Below are positions 5,686 to 5,727 of a stretch of 5,727 bases of DNA, one piece after another. Position 1 is the stretch's first letter. Every line of letters starts with the position of its first letter. The translations under genes and the position numbers were made by a program. This stretch comes from Bacillota bacterium (GTDB lineage: Bacteria; Bacillota; Clostridia; Oscillospirales; QAMX01). The stretch covers positions 1 to 5,727 of the forward strand of contig JAKPBM010000189.1 of NCBI GenBank assembly GCA_029778935.1. Direction: 5' to 3'. Under the pieces are notes generated by a model that had not been told where the DNA came from, searched no databases, and saw nothing but the letters and a program-made list of their open reading frames with translations.

Positions 5686-5727
5686 AACCCGTACACACTC
5701 CCATTCCCCGGCGGCACTGCTCCGTTA

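Overview
The window reads as a Bacillota-type chromosome, possibly from an anaerobic, fairly GC-rich lineage. The signs are strong GGAGG-type Shine-Dalgarno sites, a TTG start codon, G/C-rich third codon positions beside AT-rich intergenic DNA, a small CPYCGK zinc-ribbon protein, and a PfoR-like PTS EIIC membrane protein. I cannot name the genus from sequence alone.

Left part (1-2800). A near-perfect hairpin terminator at 40-73 sits beyond the 3' end of argH. On the minus strand argG (argininosuccinate synthase) is followed by argH (argininosuccinate lyase), with overlapping ends. Together they perform the last two steps from citrulline to arginine. A sigma-A-type promoter lies upstream of argG, with two AT-rich palindromes at and beside it that resemble ArgR operators.

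Middle part (2800-4030). ilvE, a class IV PLP-dependent branched-chain amino-acid aminotransferase, is transcribed divergently from argG. It has its own promoter (2900-2928), a strong Shine-Dalgarno and a TTG start at 2963. The promoter shows that a longer reading frame starting at 2900 is not the real one.

Right part (4030-5727). This part looks different: two consecutive genes are broken. The first, at 4205-4448, encodes an 80-residue CxxC...CxxC zinc-ribbon protein when one base is removed from a T7 run at 4294-4300. As written it is split, with one cysteine pair in each frame. The second, at 4648-5685, is a 345-codon PTS EIIC/PfoR-type membrane protein interrupted by an in-frame TAA at 5236-5238; the family match resumes at once in the same frame. 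Between and before them are a possible structured RNA (4092-4187), a weak terminator-like hairpin (4458-4494) and a perfect 11-bp inverted repeat (4526-4536 / 4581-4591) whose right arm contains the TATAAT of the probable EIIC promoter.

The arginine and branched-chain amino-acid genes look intact and housekeeping. The points worth attention are the broken pair and the unexplained dyads around it. No mobile element, CRISPR array, tRNA or rRNA gene was recognised. Positions 1-39 and 5686-5727 hold no identifiable gene; the first may contain the end of a plus-strand gene lying off the left edge.
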